Source of the DNA: Candidatus Schekmanbacteria bacterium
Lineage (GTDB): Bacteria; CSSED10-310; JACPHN01
Assembly: GCA_016188575.1 (NCBI GenBank)
Contig: JACPHN010000010.1
Coordinates: 1 to 64,000 of the forward strand
Direction: 5' to 3'
Length of the DNA: 64,000 bases
In this document: piece after piece, positions 26,757-37,134 of the stretch
Layout of the letters: each line of letters starts with the position of its first letter
How positions within the stretch are numbered: position 1 is the stretch's first letter
Translations under genes and position numbers: made by a program
The notes under the pieces: model-generated
What the model was told of the DNA's origin: nothing
What the model saw: only the letters and a program-made list of their open reading frames with translations
Databases searched by the model: none

Positions 26757-27500
26757 ATGCGTCATTACGAAAAAATCTTGCCAACTCAGCATCATGGGAT
26801 GTTTTTGTACGAAGGCGAGCACGAGAAATTTGTAGAAAAGTTATACGAATTCTCAAAAAACCACGGGAGCATAGAAGAACCAGAAAATATATTCCGCCTT
26901 CACCCTTGCGATGATATCGATCACGTATTCATTTCCAGCAATCCTGTTCAAATCAGATTCCTATGCTTTCTCATGCGCATCGCCAATGCAAGGAGAGTTC
27001 TGGAAGTAGGGACGTGCATAGGAATATCAACAATGTTCTTCGCCAGAGAGCTGCTATCTCGGGGAGATTCTGTATCGTCCTTACACGTCACTACAATAGA
27101 AAAATACCACCGCTTTTCTGATATTGCCGAAGTGAACTTCCGATCAAACAGACTGGATAATATCATCGAACTTGTGCGCGGCGACGCTGGTTACTACCTT
27201 TCCTCGCTGGACGCAACCGTAAAATTCGACTTCGTATACATAGACGGCGGCAAGGAAAATTACGCCGAATACTTCCGTTCTGTGTATTCTCACCTCACTA
27301 TAGGCGGCCTTATCATTGTCGACGATGTATTCTTTCATGGCGATGTTCTAAATAGCACGCCATCATCTCCAAAGTCTTCTGGTGTTCTTGAATGTCTCTC
27401 AATCTCGGATAGTCTTGAAGGCTGCTACAAATGCCTGATTCCAATATGCAACGGCATGCTTCTTGTCCTCAAGCTTCGCGAGACTGATGCCGCTTCATGA
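26757..27500 (+). CDS. Class I SAM O-methyltransferase, AT-rich
   Basis: 247 residues from ATG 26757. RRVLEVGTCIGISTMFFARELL is motif I of the caffeoyl-CoA/catechol-type O-methyltransferases, FDFVYIDGGKENYAEYF carries the metal-binding Asp region, and GGLIIVDDVFFHGDV completes the fold. Composition changes sharply: this gene is under about 50% G+C with AT-ending codons, while genes on both sides are near two-thirds G+C, so recent transfer is likely. Its stop overlaps the start of the Maf-like gene (ATGA), so it joined an existing coupled operon. Probable role: methylating a glycan or its precursor. Confidence 0.8.
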   Translation: MRHYEKILPTQHHGMFLYEGEHEKFVEKLYEFSKNHGSIEEPENIFRLHPCDDIDHVFISSNPVQIRFLCFLMRIANARRVLEVGTCIGISTMFFARELLSRGDSVSSLHVTTIEKYHRFSDIAEVNFRSNRLDNIIELVRGDAGYYLSSLDATVKFDFVYIDGGKENYAEYFRSVYSHLTIGGLIIVDDVFFHGDVLNSTPSSPKSSGVLECLSISDSLEGCYKCLIPICNGMLLVLKLRETDAAS

Positions 27501-29269
27501 CCCTGCCGCCCAACACCGACCTGTGGGAGCATGAAGCGGCCGCAAGCGGCGCGCGCCTGGTGGTCCTGCTGGGGATCGGCAGCGCGCAGCGGCTCGCCGC
27601 GGCCCAAACCCGGCTGGCGGCGCCTCCGGCAGGCCCCGTTGTCCTTGTCGTCGAGGCGGACCTCGACCTGCTTGCGGCGCTCCTTTCCAGCACCGATGCC
27701 GAATCACTCGTGCATCGACCCGGGCAGGACCTCTGGGCCGCGGCTCCCGCGCCCGACGGGGCACTTCCGGATGGCGATCGAGCCGATGCCGAAGCGTTCT
27801 TTAGAACCAACCTCGAGGCGGCGGCTGTGCGCAGCGCCCGGGACGCACGCCTGCTACCATGTGAGCTCAGCCTGCGGCAGCACCCTCGCTTCTATGCCGC
27901 GGTGGTCTCGGCGTGGAAGCAGGCGTTGGCGCGGCACCTTCTGGATATGGCAAGCCAGGATGAGTTTGCAGCACTGCTCGTTCGCAACCGCATCGCCAAT
28001 CTGCGATTTCTGCCGGAATCCTTGACCGCCCAGCGCCTCTTCGCCGTGGCGCACGGTGGTCAGCCGCGGCCGGCCATCGTTGTCGGGGCCGGCCCCAGCC
28101 TCGACAGAAACGTTCATCTCCTCGCGGCTCTCTCGCGCCATGCGTTCGTGATCGCTACCGACACCGCCATCGCGCCGCTGTTGCGCGCCGGAGCCGAACC
28201 GCATCTGGCGGTTGCGGGTGACCCTCAGGAGGAGATCGCGCGGCGATTCGAGGGCATGGATACGGGCCGTTGCATTCTGGTAACCGAGCTCTCGGTGCAT
28301 CCGCGCGTGCATCGCTGCCACCCGCCCTCCAGGACTGCCTTCGCGACCTTTGAAGATCCCTTCACTGCGTTTCTGGAGCGCCATCTCCGACCGCTAGGGC
28401 GACTGGACGTCTGGGGTTCCGTGGTTACCATGGCAACCGACCTGGCGAGGCGCATGGGGTGCAACCCGGTCGTCTTCGCTGGCGTCGATTCCGCGTATAC
28501 GGGCGGCCGGTGTTATTGCTCGGGCTCGCGGCCCCACGACGACGCCCTCCGGACCAAGGCCGGGAGCGAGTCGTGGACCGAAGTGTGGTCGCGATATCGG
28601 CACGGGCGGCCTGTCATCGAGGAACGCGACATCTTCGGCGGGTATCAGCCGACGCTGCGCTCGCTGATCGCCTATCGGGACTGGCTTCAGAGCTACGCGC
28701 GTAGCCACCCCGAGCTCCTCATGCTCAACGCCACTGGAGGCGGAGCTCTCGGCGGCAGTGAGCTTTTTTCCGGATCCCATTGCGGAGCGGGAGGCGGCGA
28801 GATCCGGCAGGTGGCGCTGGACGACTTCGCGCACCGACTGGGACGGTCGCTGCGGTCGCGCACCGACGCCGGCCCGTGGGAGCGTTTGCAGGCGGCGACG
28901 ATGCCGATAGCAGGCGCGAGCGCCAGTGCGGAGCAGATCTCTCACCTTGGACGCGAGGCGCTACGGCGGCTACAGGCGGCGAGAGCGGACTTCCGGGCTG
29001 CCGGGCATGCAGCGCGCACGAGTGACACGGCGCGCGCGCTCGGGTTGGTGCAGCGACTGGAGGTCGAACAGTACGAGGTTTTCCGCTGGATCGCCGCGAT
29101 CGCCGGCGAGACGCGCCGCGAGCTGACGATCGCTGCGCTGCCGGAGCTGTGCGACGCCTACGAGCGCGCCGCCGACGAGCTAACCGCGGCGTGGTCCAGC
29201 GCTACGCAGAGCTGCGATGGAGCAGCGCAAGCGCCGCCTGCCAACAGCGAGCGCGGCACCGTCGCGTGA
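27497..29269 (+). CDS. Maf/MptE-like (DUF115) protein, putative nonulosonic acid transferase
   Basis: 590 residues. The central domain begins PAIVVGAGPSLDRNVHLL and continues FVIATDTAIAPLLRAGAEPHLAVAGDPQ, the signature of DUF115 proteins. These include the flagellin glycosylation factor Maf, which transfers pseudaminic or legionaminic acid onto protein, and the archaeal enzyme MptE. A Ser/Gly-rich segment (GGGALGGSELFSGSHCGAGGG) and a helical C-terminus follow. The position next to LegC, LegB and a cytidylyltransferase fits a transferase using the CMP-nonulosonate made here. No flagellin or other acceptor gene is in the window. Confidence 0.7.
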   Translation: MTLPPNTDLWEHEAAASGARLVVLLGIGSAQRLAAAQTRLAAPPAGPVVLVVEADLDLLAALLSSTDAESLVHRPGQDLWAAAPAPDGALPDGDRADAEAFFRTNLEAAAVRSARDARLLPCELSLRQHPRFYAAVVSAWKQALARHLLDMASQDEFAALLVRNRIANLRFLPESLTAQRLFAVAHGGQPRPAIVVGAGPSLDRNVHLLAALSRHAFVIATDTAIAPLLRAGAEPHLAVAGDPQEEIARRFEGMDTGRCILVTELSVHPRVHRCHPPSRTAFATFEDPFTAFLERHLRPLGRLDVWGSVVTMATDLARRMGCNPVVFAGVDSAYTGGRCYCSGSRPHDDALRTKAGSESWTEVWSRYRHGRPVIEERDIFGGYQPTLRSLIAYRDWLQSYARSHPELLMLNATGGGALGGSELFSGSHCGAGGGEIRQVALDDFAHRLGRSLRSRTDAGPWERLQAATMPIAGASASAEQISHLGREALRRLQAARADFRAAGHAARTSDTARALGLVQRLEVEQYEVFRWIAAIAGETRRELTIAALPELCDAYERAADELTAAWSSATQSCDGAAQAPPANSERGTVA

Positions 29270-29279
29270 GCTTCCCTGG

Positions 29280-30476
29280 CTACTCGGCGTGGGCCGTGTC
29301 CGCGGCGAGCTCCCGCAGGGCCGCGATCACCCGTGCCTGCTGCTGTTCAGTGAGTCCGGCCGAGCTCGGGAGGCTCAGGCCCGTCGCCGCAAGGCCCAGA
29401 GCGACCGCGCCGCCGATGAACGGGCAGCCTCGCAGGTAGGGCAACGTATGAAGCGGTGTCCACGTCGGGCGGACGTCGATCTTTTTCTTCGCGAGGTGCG
29501 CCAGGAGCACATCTCTGCCGGCCCCGAACCTCGTGGCATCCACCAGAACGGTGAACAGCCAGTCATTCGCTAACGCCCAGGGGAACCGCGGCGGCGGTAC
29601 GATGCCCGGGAGCCCGCGCAGCGATGCTGCATAGCGCTCGACAATGATGCGCTTTCGCGCTTGGATCTCGGGAAGCAAGCGCAACTGACCCAGTCCAAGC
29701 GCCGCAGCGATGTTTGTCAGCCGGTAGTTGTAGCCCGCGCGGTCGTGCCAGTACGCGGCTCCGGGAATCCGCGCCTGAGTGGAAAGATGGCGGGCAAGCC
29801 GGGCCAGATCGTCGCTGTCGGTAACGAGCATACCGCCACCGCCGCTGGTAATCAGCTTGTTGCCGTTGAACGAAAAACAGCCGGCGTCACCGACGGATCC
29901 GACGTGACGGCGCTCGTAGGCGCGGCCAATCCAAAATGCGTTGACCGCCTCGCACGCGTCCTCGATAAGGACGATGCCGAGCTTTCGGCAGGTTGCCGCG
30001 AGGTCCGTGAGTCGCGCCGGATGTCCGTAGATGTGCGCCACCACGATGGCCCGCGGCAGGCCACGCCCGCTCCGTCGCCGCTGACTCAGCTCCGCCAGCA
30101 TCAGCTCGGAGTCAACGTTCCAGGTCTCGGGTTCCGAATCGAAGAGCACAATGCGGCAGCGCTCGTACAAGAAGGGATTCACGGTTGCCGCAAAGGTAAA
30201 GGTTGGTGCCCACACCTCATCGTCCTGTCCAAGCCCCAGGGAAACCGCGGCCAGATGCAGCGCGGCCGTCCCGCTGGCGCAGGCCACCGCGTGGCGAGCC
30301 CCGACGAGGCGGGCGAATTCCTCCTCGAAACGGCCGACGAAGGGGCCAACGGAGGAAACGCAGTTGTCGTCGAGACACTGCAGTACCAGCGCGCGCTCCT
30401 CGGCGCCGAGAAACGGTTCGGCGAGCGGCACGGAAGCCAGCGGGGGAGCGGCGGCGACTGGCGCGATTTCAGTCAT
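29280..30476 (-). CDS. legC: LegC-family PLP aminotransferase (DegT/DnrJ/EryC1)
   Basis: 398 residues. The LegC subgroup pattern is clear: PLAEPFLGAEERALVLQCLD, NCVSSVGPFVGRFEEEFA, then SGTAALHLA. The PLP-binding lysine is in SFNGNKLITSGGGGML, with the usual VLIEDACEA before it. In Campylobacter LegC aminates the 4-keto-6-deoxy intermediate made by LegB on the way to legionaminic acid. It is last in a six-gene minus-strand operon and overlaps legB by 8 bases, so dehydratase and aminotransferase are made together. It ends 10 bases from the convergent Maf-like gene. Confidence 0.85.
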   Translation of the reverse strand: MTEIAPVAAAPPLASVPLAEPFLGAEERALVLQCLDDNCVSSVGPFVGRFEEEFARLVGARHAVACASGTAALHLAAVSLGLGQDDEVWAPTFTFAATVNPFLYERCRIVLFDSEPETWNVDSELMLAELSQRRRSGRGLPRAIVVAHIYGHPARLTDLAATCRKLGIVLIEDACEAVNAFWIGRAYERRHVGSVGDAGCFSFNGNKLITSGGGGMLVTDSDDLARLARHLSTQARIPGAAYWHDRAGYNYRLTNIAAALGLGQLRLLPEIQARKRIIVERYAASLRGLPGIVPPPRFPWALANDWLFTVLVDATRFGAGRDVLLAHLAKKKIDVRPTWTPLHTLPYLRGCPFIGGAVALGLAATGLSLPSSAGLTEQQQARVIAALRELAADTAHAE

Positions 30477-31469
30477 GGCGCTGGCCGACGTCGTAGCAGG
30501 ACAGGTGTTCGCGAAGCCACGCGCACGTTATCGCCAAACCCTCTCGCAGTGGGACGAGCGGCTCCCATCCCAGGAGGTCCCGCGCCCGGGCGCGATCGGA
30601 CTGCAGGACCCACACCTCGCTGTGCGGAGGCCGCATGCGCTCGCTGACCGCCTTTGGCACCGCGCGCACGCTCGTGACCTCGCAGCACAGTGCGAGCAGC
30701 TCGGCGATGGATACCGTCAAGCCGGTCCCGAGGTGCACCACGGCGCCTTCGATGCCGGGCGTTGCCGCGGCGGCCAAGAACCCGCGCACGGTGTCGTCGA
30801 CATAGGTGAAGTCGCGGCGCGGGTCCAGAGAGCCGAGATCGACCTCCTGCCGGCCCGCCAGAAGCTGCGTCAGGATTGTGGGGATGACGGCCCGTGTGGA
30901 CTGGCGCGGGCCGTACGTATTGAAGGGTCGCAAGGTCACCACTGGCAATCCGTAAGTATGCGCATAAGATTCGCACAGCTTGTCAGCGGCGATTTTCGAG
31001 GCGCTGTAGGGCGACTGCGCTGTGAGCGGATGGCTCTCCGTGATGGGGATCGTCTGCGGTGTCCCATAAACCTCGCTCGTCGAAGTGTGCACGAGGCGCC
31101 GGCAGCCGCGCTTGCGGACCGCCTCGAGCACGTTGAAGGTGCCCCGGATGTTGGTGTCGATAACGTCCTGAACGGACCCGAAACTATACGGAATGGACAC
31201 CTGGGCCGCGAGATGAAAGACCGTGTCGATCCGTTCGCAGCAGCCCTCGACGAAGGTCTGATCGCGGATGTCGCCGAACCGTACGGTGATCGCCGCACGC
31301 GCCTCGCGCGGCAGGCGCGCCAGCCAGCCGGCGGAGCCCTGTGAATTGTAGCGGCAGAACGCCACGGCCTGCGCGCCAAGCCGGCTGAGGCATTCCGTGA
31401 GGTGACTGCCGATGAAGCCCCCCGCCCCGGTAACCAGGACTCTGCGACCCGTCCAGCTCAGCGATGCGC

Positions 31470-31473
<4 letters not shown>
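30469..31473 (-). CDS. legB: LegB-type NDP-sugar 4,6-dehydratase (SDR)
   Basis: 334 residues. VLVTGAGGFIGSHLTE binds NAD(H). TSTSEVYG and YSASKIAADK supply the Ser/Thr and Tyr-Lys catalytic residues. FNTYGPRQSTRAVIPTI and LGSLDPRRDFTYVDDT match LegB closely. LegB converts GDP- or UDP-GlcNAc to its 4-keto-6-deoxy derivative, the first committed step to legionaminic acid. The reading frame overlaps the class III aminotransferase by 4 bases upstream and LegC by 8 downstream. The PtmE-type guanylyltransferase at 42.7 kb argues for the GDP-linked route. Confidence 0.85.
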
Positions 31474-32720
<1,247 letters not shown>

Positions 32721-32739
32721 GTTCAGTCGTGACCCTTCC

Positions 32740-33507
32740 TCAGGCTTCGAACGCGCTGTGATCGAAACCAGCATGGAGTGTACGAAACCGCTCGTAGTAG
32801 GCCGCAGAAACCGCCTGGCTCAGCGCGGCGACCTCCGGGTTGGCCTGCAGAAACGCAACGATGCTCGCAATCGTGAGCTCTTCGTGAGCGCTGCCGAGTC
32901 GTCCGAGCACGGCTCGAAAGAAGGCGAGGTCTTCCGGGTAGTCGAGAGTCATGCGGTAGCCGGCTCCCTCGCCCGTTGCCGCGATACGCTCCACCCGATA
33001 CCTCCCGGAGTCCGCAAAATACTTTCCCCAGCCTTGGGTATCGGTCTCTTTCTTGCGCCGGCAGACGTCCGCCAGCGCCGAGGTCTTCACTCCGAGCGGT
33101 GCGGCGCCGAATGGCAAGCCGGTGCAACAAATGTAGTCGGCACCGGTCACCGCGAAGCGTTCCAGGATCAGGTCAACGTGCTCCCAACTGCACAGCAGGT
33201 CGTCGCCGTCGACATTGACGAAAAAGTCCAGGCCATGCTCCGTCGCAGCACCGAGGTAGCGTGCAAGCACGTCGTCGACCGGCCCTCGGTAGGCGATCCA
33301 ACCGAGGCGCCGGCCGAGCTCCGCCAGAACGTCGTCCTCCGGCTCGACGGTAGTGCAGAGCACGCGGATCTCCGGAAGCCGCGGCAGCGACATTCTCTCG
33401 AGCACGCACTGGAGCGCCGGCCGACCGGCAACGTCCGCCAGCATCTTTTCTGGTAACCGAGATGATCTGAGGCGCGCGATTACAAACAGGCCGAGCTTGG
33501 CATCCAT
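32740..33507 (-). CDS. SpsF/NeuA-type cytidylyltransferase
   Basis: 255 residues. The N-terminus FVIARLRSSRLPEKMLADVAGRPAL is the nucleotide-binding signature of the CMP-Kdo/CMP-sialic acid synthetase superfamily, in its SpsF-like branch. VNVDGDDLLC holds the metal-binding acidic pair and YRMTLDYPEDLAFF the C-terminal conserved block. It probably activates the locus's nonulosonic acid with CTP, filling the LegF step, though SpsF-type proteins are less well studied than NeuA. It overlaps the upstream glycosyltransferase by 28 bases. Confidence 0.75.
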   Translation of the reverse strand: MDAKLGLFVIARLRSSRLPEKMLADVAGRPALQCVLERMSLPRLPEIRVLCTTVEPEDDVLAELGRRLGWIAYRGPVDDVLARYLGAATEHGLDFFVNVDGDDLLCSWEHVDLILERFAVTGADYICCTGLPFGAAPLGVKTSALADVCRRKKETDTQGWGKYFADSGRYRVERIAATGEGAGYRMTLDYPEDLAFFRAVLGRLGSAHEELTIASIVAFLQANPEVAALSQAVSAAYYERFRTLHAGFDHSAFEA

Positions 33508-34694
33508 GGCGGCGAGGCAGCTCCTGGGGCGGGTGATGGTGCGAGGCGTGGCTCCCCCAGGTCGTATTCGCTGCGACTGGGGTGAGCTCGCAGAGGGTGC
33601 GTCGTGATATGTGCTGCTGCAGGGTTGCGGAGGTTTCGCGCTGCATCCACGTACCCCGGGAAGCGCCGCAAGGCCTCCGCAAAACAGTCCTGGGCCGCCG
33701 ATTCCTCATGGCCAAGGCGGAGGGCCACGCCGAGGTTGTTCAGGCACTCCGGCTTGCTTGCCCGCGCCCGCGCGACAGCCAGCGCACGGCGCGCTCCGGC
33801 AAGGTCGGCGGAGAGCAGCAGGATCGTGCCGCGGACGAATCCCAGGTCAAGATCTTCGAGACCATTGCCGCCGAGCACCGCGTCGAGGAACGCCATCGCC
33901 TGTTCATACTCGCCGCGAAACAGCGCCATCGAGCACAGCGTCCAGGAAACGCGGTCGCGCGCCATGCCGTGTCCAAGAAGAAACTCGTGCACGTCCGCAT
34001 ATGCGTGCTTGGCGAGCGCCTGGCGGAGACACGACCGCTGCAGGGTAAGGTCACGCGAAAGGCTGTTCGCAAGTGCGTACTGCCGGTAGCCGATCGCCGC
34101 GGAGACGCCGACTCTCGCCCCGGCCCGCAGGGCGCGCAATGCGAAATCGATGTCGTCTGCAGTGGCCAGGCAGGGGTCATAGCCGACGCGGCGGGCGAGA
34201 TCGGTGCGCACCACCGGCCATGCCAGGCCCGGCAGGTAGTTGCGCTCGAACAGTCGCAGCGGGCCGTCCGGTTCCAGCATGAAGGCCGGCACCGGCAGAT
34301 TGCGCACCAGGACACCGGTCGCGCCGTCGTGCAGGGCGGCGGCGTCGAACATCAAGTCGCAGCCGCGCTCGCTCAGCTCCGCAACCAGGCGCTCGATTCG
34401 CCCCTCCAGCAGCTCGTCATCCGCATCGAGCCAGGCCAGAAAGGGGCTGGTGACGTGGCGGAGCGCGAAACGCCGCGCGTGCCCCAGTCCCACGTGCTGC
34501 GGCACGACGGCGCACGAGACCGCATCGCCTCCGGCGTCCCGAGCACAGACGGCAGTGCCGTCACTGGACTGATCATCGACGACGAGAATGGAGGCAGGGC
34601 GCTGCGCCAGCGCGGAACGTACGGCGCGGGCGATCGTGGCAGCGGCGTTGCGAGCGACAATGACGATGGTCGTGTATCGGGAAAGCGCTACCAT
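33480..34694 (-). CDS. GT2 glycosyltransferase with C-terminal TPR-like region
   Basis: 404 residues. A GT-A fold occupies about 1-230: TIVIVARNAAATIARAVRSAL, ILVVDDQSSDGT, then WLDADDELLEGR as the DxD-type nucleotide-sugar site. Helical TPR-like repeats fill about 250-365 (GEYEQAMAFLDAVLGG, NLGVALRLGHEES). A Pro/Ser-rich tail encoded over the next gene's start follows. The enzyme probably adds one sugar of the surface glycan. It overlaps the upstream GT2 by 7 bases and the cytidylyltransferase by 28, consistent with one operon. Confidence 0.82.
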   Translation of the reverse strand: MVALSRYTTIVIVARNAAATIARAVRSALAQRPASILVVDDQSSDGTAVCARDAGGDAVSCAVVPQHVGLGHARRFALRHVTSPFLAWLDADDELLEGRIERLVAELSERGCDLMFDAAALHDGATGVLVRNLPVPAFMLEPDGPLRLFERNYLPGLAWPVVRTDLARRVGYDPCLATADDIDFALRALRAGARVGVSAAIGYRQYALANSLSRDLTLQRSCLRQALAKHAYADVHEFLLGHGMARDRVSWTLCSMALFRGEYEQAMAFLDAVLGGNGLEDLDLGFVRGTILLLSADLAGARRALAVARARASKPECLNNLGVALRLGHEESAAQDCFAEALRRFPGYVDAARNLRNPAAAHITTHPLRAHPSRSEYDLGEPRLAPSPAPGAASPPWMPSSACL

Positions 34695-36022
34695 CGTGAC
34701 CAGATCGACAAGAAGGGAGTGTTCGGTCGAGCTTGCCGCATGACTCTTGCCATGGCCGGTTCATACGATCGCGAGGAGAGAACCACGAGGCCGAGGTGGC
34801 GGAGATCGGGGTCGTCGATTGCAAAGACGCGGAGCCCGAACCGCGCGCGGTAGACCGCGGGAGGGGAGACCACGAGCAGATCGGGCCGGGGGAGGCGCAG
34901 CTCCTCCCAAATCTCGAGCAACATCTCGGTGTGGCCGCCGGCGCCGTACACGGCCACGGGGCCCGGTGCCGAAAGCAGGATCGGCGCATGGCGAACGAGC
35001 GCCTGCCGAATCACGGCGCGCGCTCCCGTGTGCTTGCGCGCGGCGACAACGTCCGCGGCCGGCGGCGCCAGCAAGCGGATGATCGATTCCCGCTGCAGAC
35101 TGGGGATTCTCGCGACGAGCTCGCGCAGCACGGGGCCGAAGAAGTCAAACACCGCGGCGCGGACAAAGGCGCCGTGGAGGTCAGGGCACTCGCGGTCCAC
35201 CGTTTCGAGCAGCGCCGTGAGCACCGCGTCCTGCCACACCGAGTTCGCGGAGCCCGCCGATCCGTACGAGCCCGCGTCGAGGCGCAGGGCCACAAACGGC
35301 GTGGGCACGTAGCAAAACCCCGACCGGAACGCCATGGTCATGTACAGAAACCAGTCCGCGTGCCAGCGCAGCTCGGGCCTCAGACCGCCAGCCGCGCGCA
35401 CCTGGCTCGCCCGCGCCACCGCCGCTCCGCCAGCGATCAGGCCACCGCCAAAACGCTCGACGAACGTCTCCGGGGACACGAATACCGGAGCTGTCGAGCG
35501 ACCCGCGGGCTCGACCACGCCGGTTTCCGGATCGCTGCTGAAATGGCACGTATCGCCGCAGCAGAAGGCCGCGCCGGAGTGCCGCTCGAGCTGCTCCACA
35601 CCGAGCGCGCAGGTGTGGTTGAGCAGCCGGTCGTCGGCGGATCCGAGCACGAGATAGTCGCCTTGGGCAACCTCGATACCGCGGTTGAGAGTACCCTCGC
35701 ATCCCACGTTCTGATCGTTCCGCAGCAGCCTTACGACGCCAGGGTGAGCTGTCCGGTAGGCTTCAGCGACGGCCGCGCTGTCATCCGTGGAGGCGTCGTC
35801 AATGACGATGATCTCCAGCGGTGGGCGCGACTGAGCCAGCGCACCTTCGATCGCCGCGCCGAGAAACGACGCGTGGTTGCGGTTGGGGATGATGATGGAG
35901 GTAGCGGACACCGCCTGCTCGCACGCGCGTGGTGATTCATTCCACTCGGCCGGCGATGCGATCGACTTGCGATCGTCGGCTCCTGATCCCTTATCGGCAG
36001 GCCCTCTGAGGTGCTTGAGCAA
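34688..36022 (-). CDS. GT2 glycosyltransferase with extra C-terminal domain
   Basis: SIIIPNRNHASFLGAAIEGAL, IIVIDDASTDDS and LVLGSADDRLL define a GT-A glycosyltransferase domain. A domain of about 110 residues at the C-terminus has APGPVAVYGAGGHTEMLLEIW, a Rossmann-like nucleotide-binding loop as found in NeuD-like or methyltransferase-linked proteins. The start is unclear: the frame is open to a GTG at 36163, which would overlap the divergent radical SAM gene, and the first plausible codon clear of it is TTG 36022. It heads the minus-strand operon. Confidence 0.75.
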   Translation of the reverse strand: MLKHLRGPADKGSGADDRKSIASPAEWNESPRACEQAVSATSIIIPNRNHASFLGAAIEGALAQSRPPLEIIVIDDASTDDSAAVAEAYRTAHPGVVRLLRNDQNVGCEGTLNRGIEVAQGDYLVLGSADDRLLNHTCALGVEQLERHSGAAFCCGDTCHFSSDPETGVVEPAGRSTAPVFVSPETFVERFGGGLIAGGAAVARASQVRAAGGLRPELRWHADWFLYMTMAFRSGFCYVPTPFVALRLDAGSYGSAGSANSVWQDAVLTALLETVDRECPDLHGAFVRAAVFDFFGPVLRELVARIPSLQRESIIRLLAPPAADVVAARKHTGARAVIRQALVRHAPILLSAPGPVAVYGAGGHTEMLLEIWEELRLPRPDLLVVSPPAVYRARFGLRVFAIDDPDLRHLGLVVLSSRSYEPAMARVMRQARPNTPFLSIWSRW

Positions 36023-36117
36023 GAACGTCGGCTTCGCTGCCGCAGCACCTGGCCCGCAGCTAAAGAATTTCAGCAGCGCACCGATAATAGACGTATGAGT
36101 GTCTTCATACCCTGGCC

Positions 36118-37134
36118 ATGCAGGTGCGTATGGACCGGCTTCCGGCGATTTCCCTTTCGGCACATCACAACTACGTTGCGTTCTTCCTCACGCTCGCCTG
36201 CAATCTCAGGTGTGCGTACTGCATAAATCTCCACGACGGCGGCACGCGCTACGCCGTCGCCAAACGCAAGCACCTGGACACCGAAGAGTGGCTCCTGGCG
36301 ATAGATCGCCTGCGGCTTCGCGCCGATCTTCCCTTGACTCTGCAGGGCGGGGAGCCCACGCTGAGCCGGAGCTTCTTTGCGCTCGCGCAGCGCGCCGACC
36401 CCGCGCTCAAGATGGATCTTCTGACCAACATGGGCTTCGACGTCGAAGAGCTCATCCGCAACGTGCCGGTCTCCCGCTTCGTAAGGGAAGCGCCCTATGC
36501 CGCGATTCGCGTCACCTACCACCCCGGCCAGAACGACATCGACGCGATTATCGAGAAGACCGTCAGACTTGAGGCCGCCGGCTTCCGCGTCGGCATCTAC
36601 GGCATCCGCCATCCAGATCCGCACCTGCGATCCGAGCTGGAGCGCGCGGGCGACAAGTGTCTGGCGAGAGGTCTCGATTTTCGCTGGAAGGAGTTTCTCG
36701 GCTTGTGGCAAAACGCGCTTCACGGCACATACAAGTACGAAGGCGCAGTCAGCGGCCAGCCCTATCGCGGGTGCGAGTGCCGGACCACCGAGCTCATCGT
36801 CGACCCCGCGGGATACGTTTTCCGCTGCCACTCGGACCTCTACCGCGGTCGCGGTCCCATTGGCCACATCTTGGATCCGGGTTTCGACGCAGGTGCATTG
36901 GACGCGTTTCGGTACTGCGCATTTCTCGGCGACTGCAACCCGTGCGACGTCAAGGTCAAGACCAACCGGCTGCAAATCTTCGGTCACACCAGTGTGGAGA
37001 TCAGAAACGTTGATGCTGCCTACCTCACCTCCGCCACCGAGCGGGCGGAGGCGCACATCCGTCACCCCGGCACAGGCCGGTCCCCACTCTCACCCCGCGA
37101 GCGGGGGGAGACGGCTGACGGCGTCCACTCATGA
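36118..37134 (+). CDS. Radical SAM protein 1 of the glycan locus
   Basis: 338 residues. CNLRCAYC (about 28-35) is the CxxxCxxC cluster motif and LTLQGGEPTL the SAM-contact motif. The C-terminal part has clustered Cys (CECRTTELIVDPAGYVFRC, CAFLGDCNPC) typical of SPASM auxiliary-cluster domains. Substrate unknown. First gene of the 17-gene plus-strand operon; the start codon is ATG 36118 (an ATG at 36130 is also possible). A GC-rich hairpin repeat has been absorbed into the last about 20 codons, giving a non-conserved tail rich in Arg, Gly and Ser. The stop overlaps the next gene by 4 bases. Confidence 0.82.
   Translation: MQVRMDRLPAISLSAHHNYVAFFLTLACNLRCAYCINLHDGGTRYAVAKRKHLDTEEWLLAIDRLRLRADLPLTLQGGEPTLSRSFFALAQRADPALKMDLLTNMGFDVEELIRNVPVSRFVREAPYAAIRVTYHPGQNDIDAIIEKTVRLEAAGFRVGIYGIRHPDPHLRSELERAGDKCLARGLDFRWKEFLGLWQNALHGTYKYEGAVSGQPYRGCECRTTELIVDPAGYVFRCHSDLYRGRGPIGHILDPGFDAGALDAFRYCAFLGDCNPCDVKVKTNRLQIFGHTSVEIRNVDAAYLTSATERAEAHIRHPGTGRSPLSPRERGETADGVHS
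37065..37125. repeat. GC-rich hairpin repeat inside a coding region
   Basis: CCCCGC-GA-GCGGGG (37093-37106) with flanking CCCCACTCTCA and GGGGAGACGG. It is similar to the cores at 44665-44682 and 47458-47482. It forms the C-terminal codons of the upstream radical SAM gene. Confidence 0.6.
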
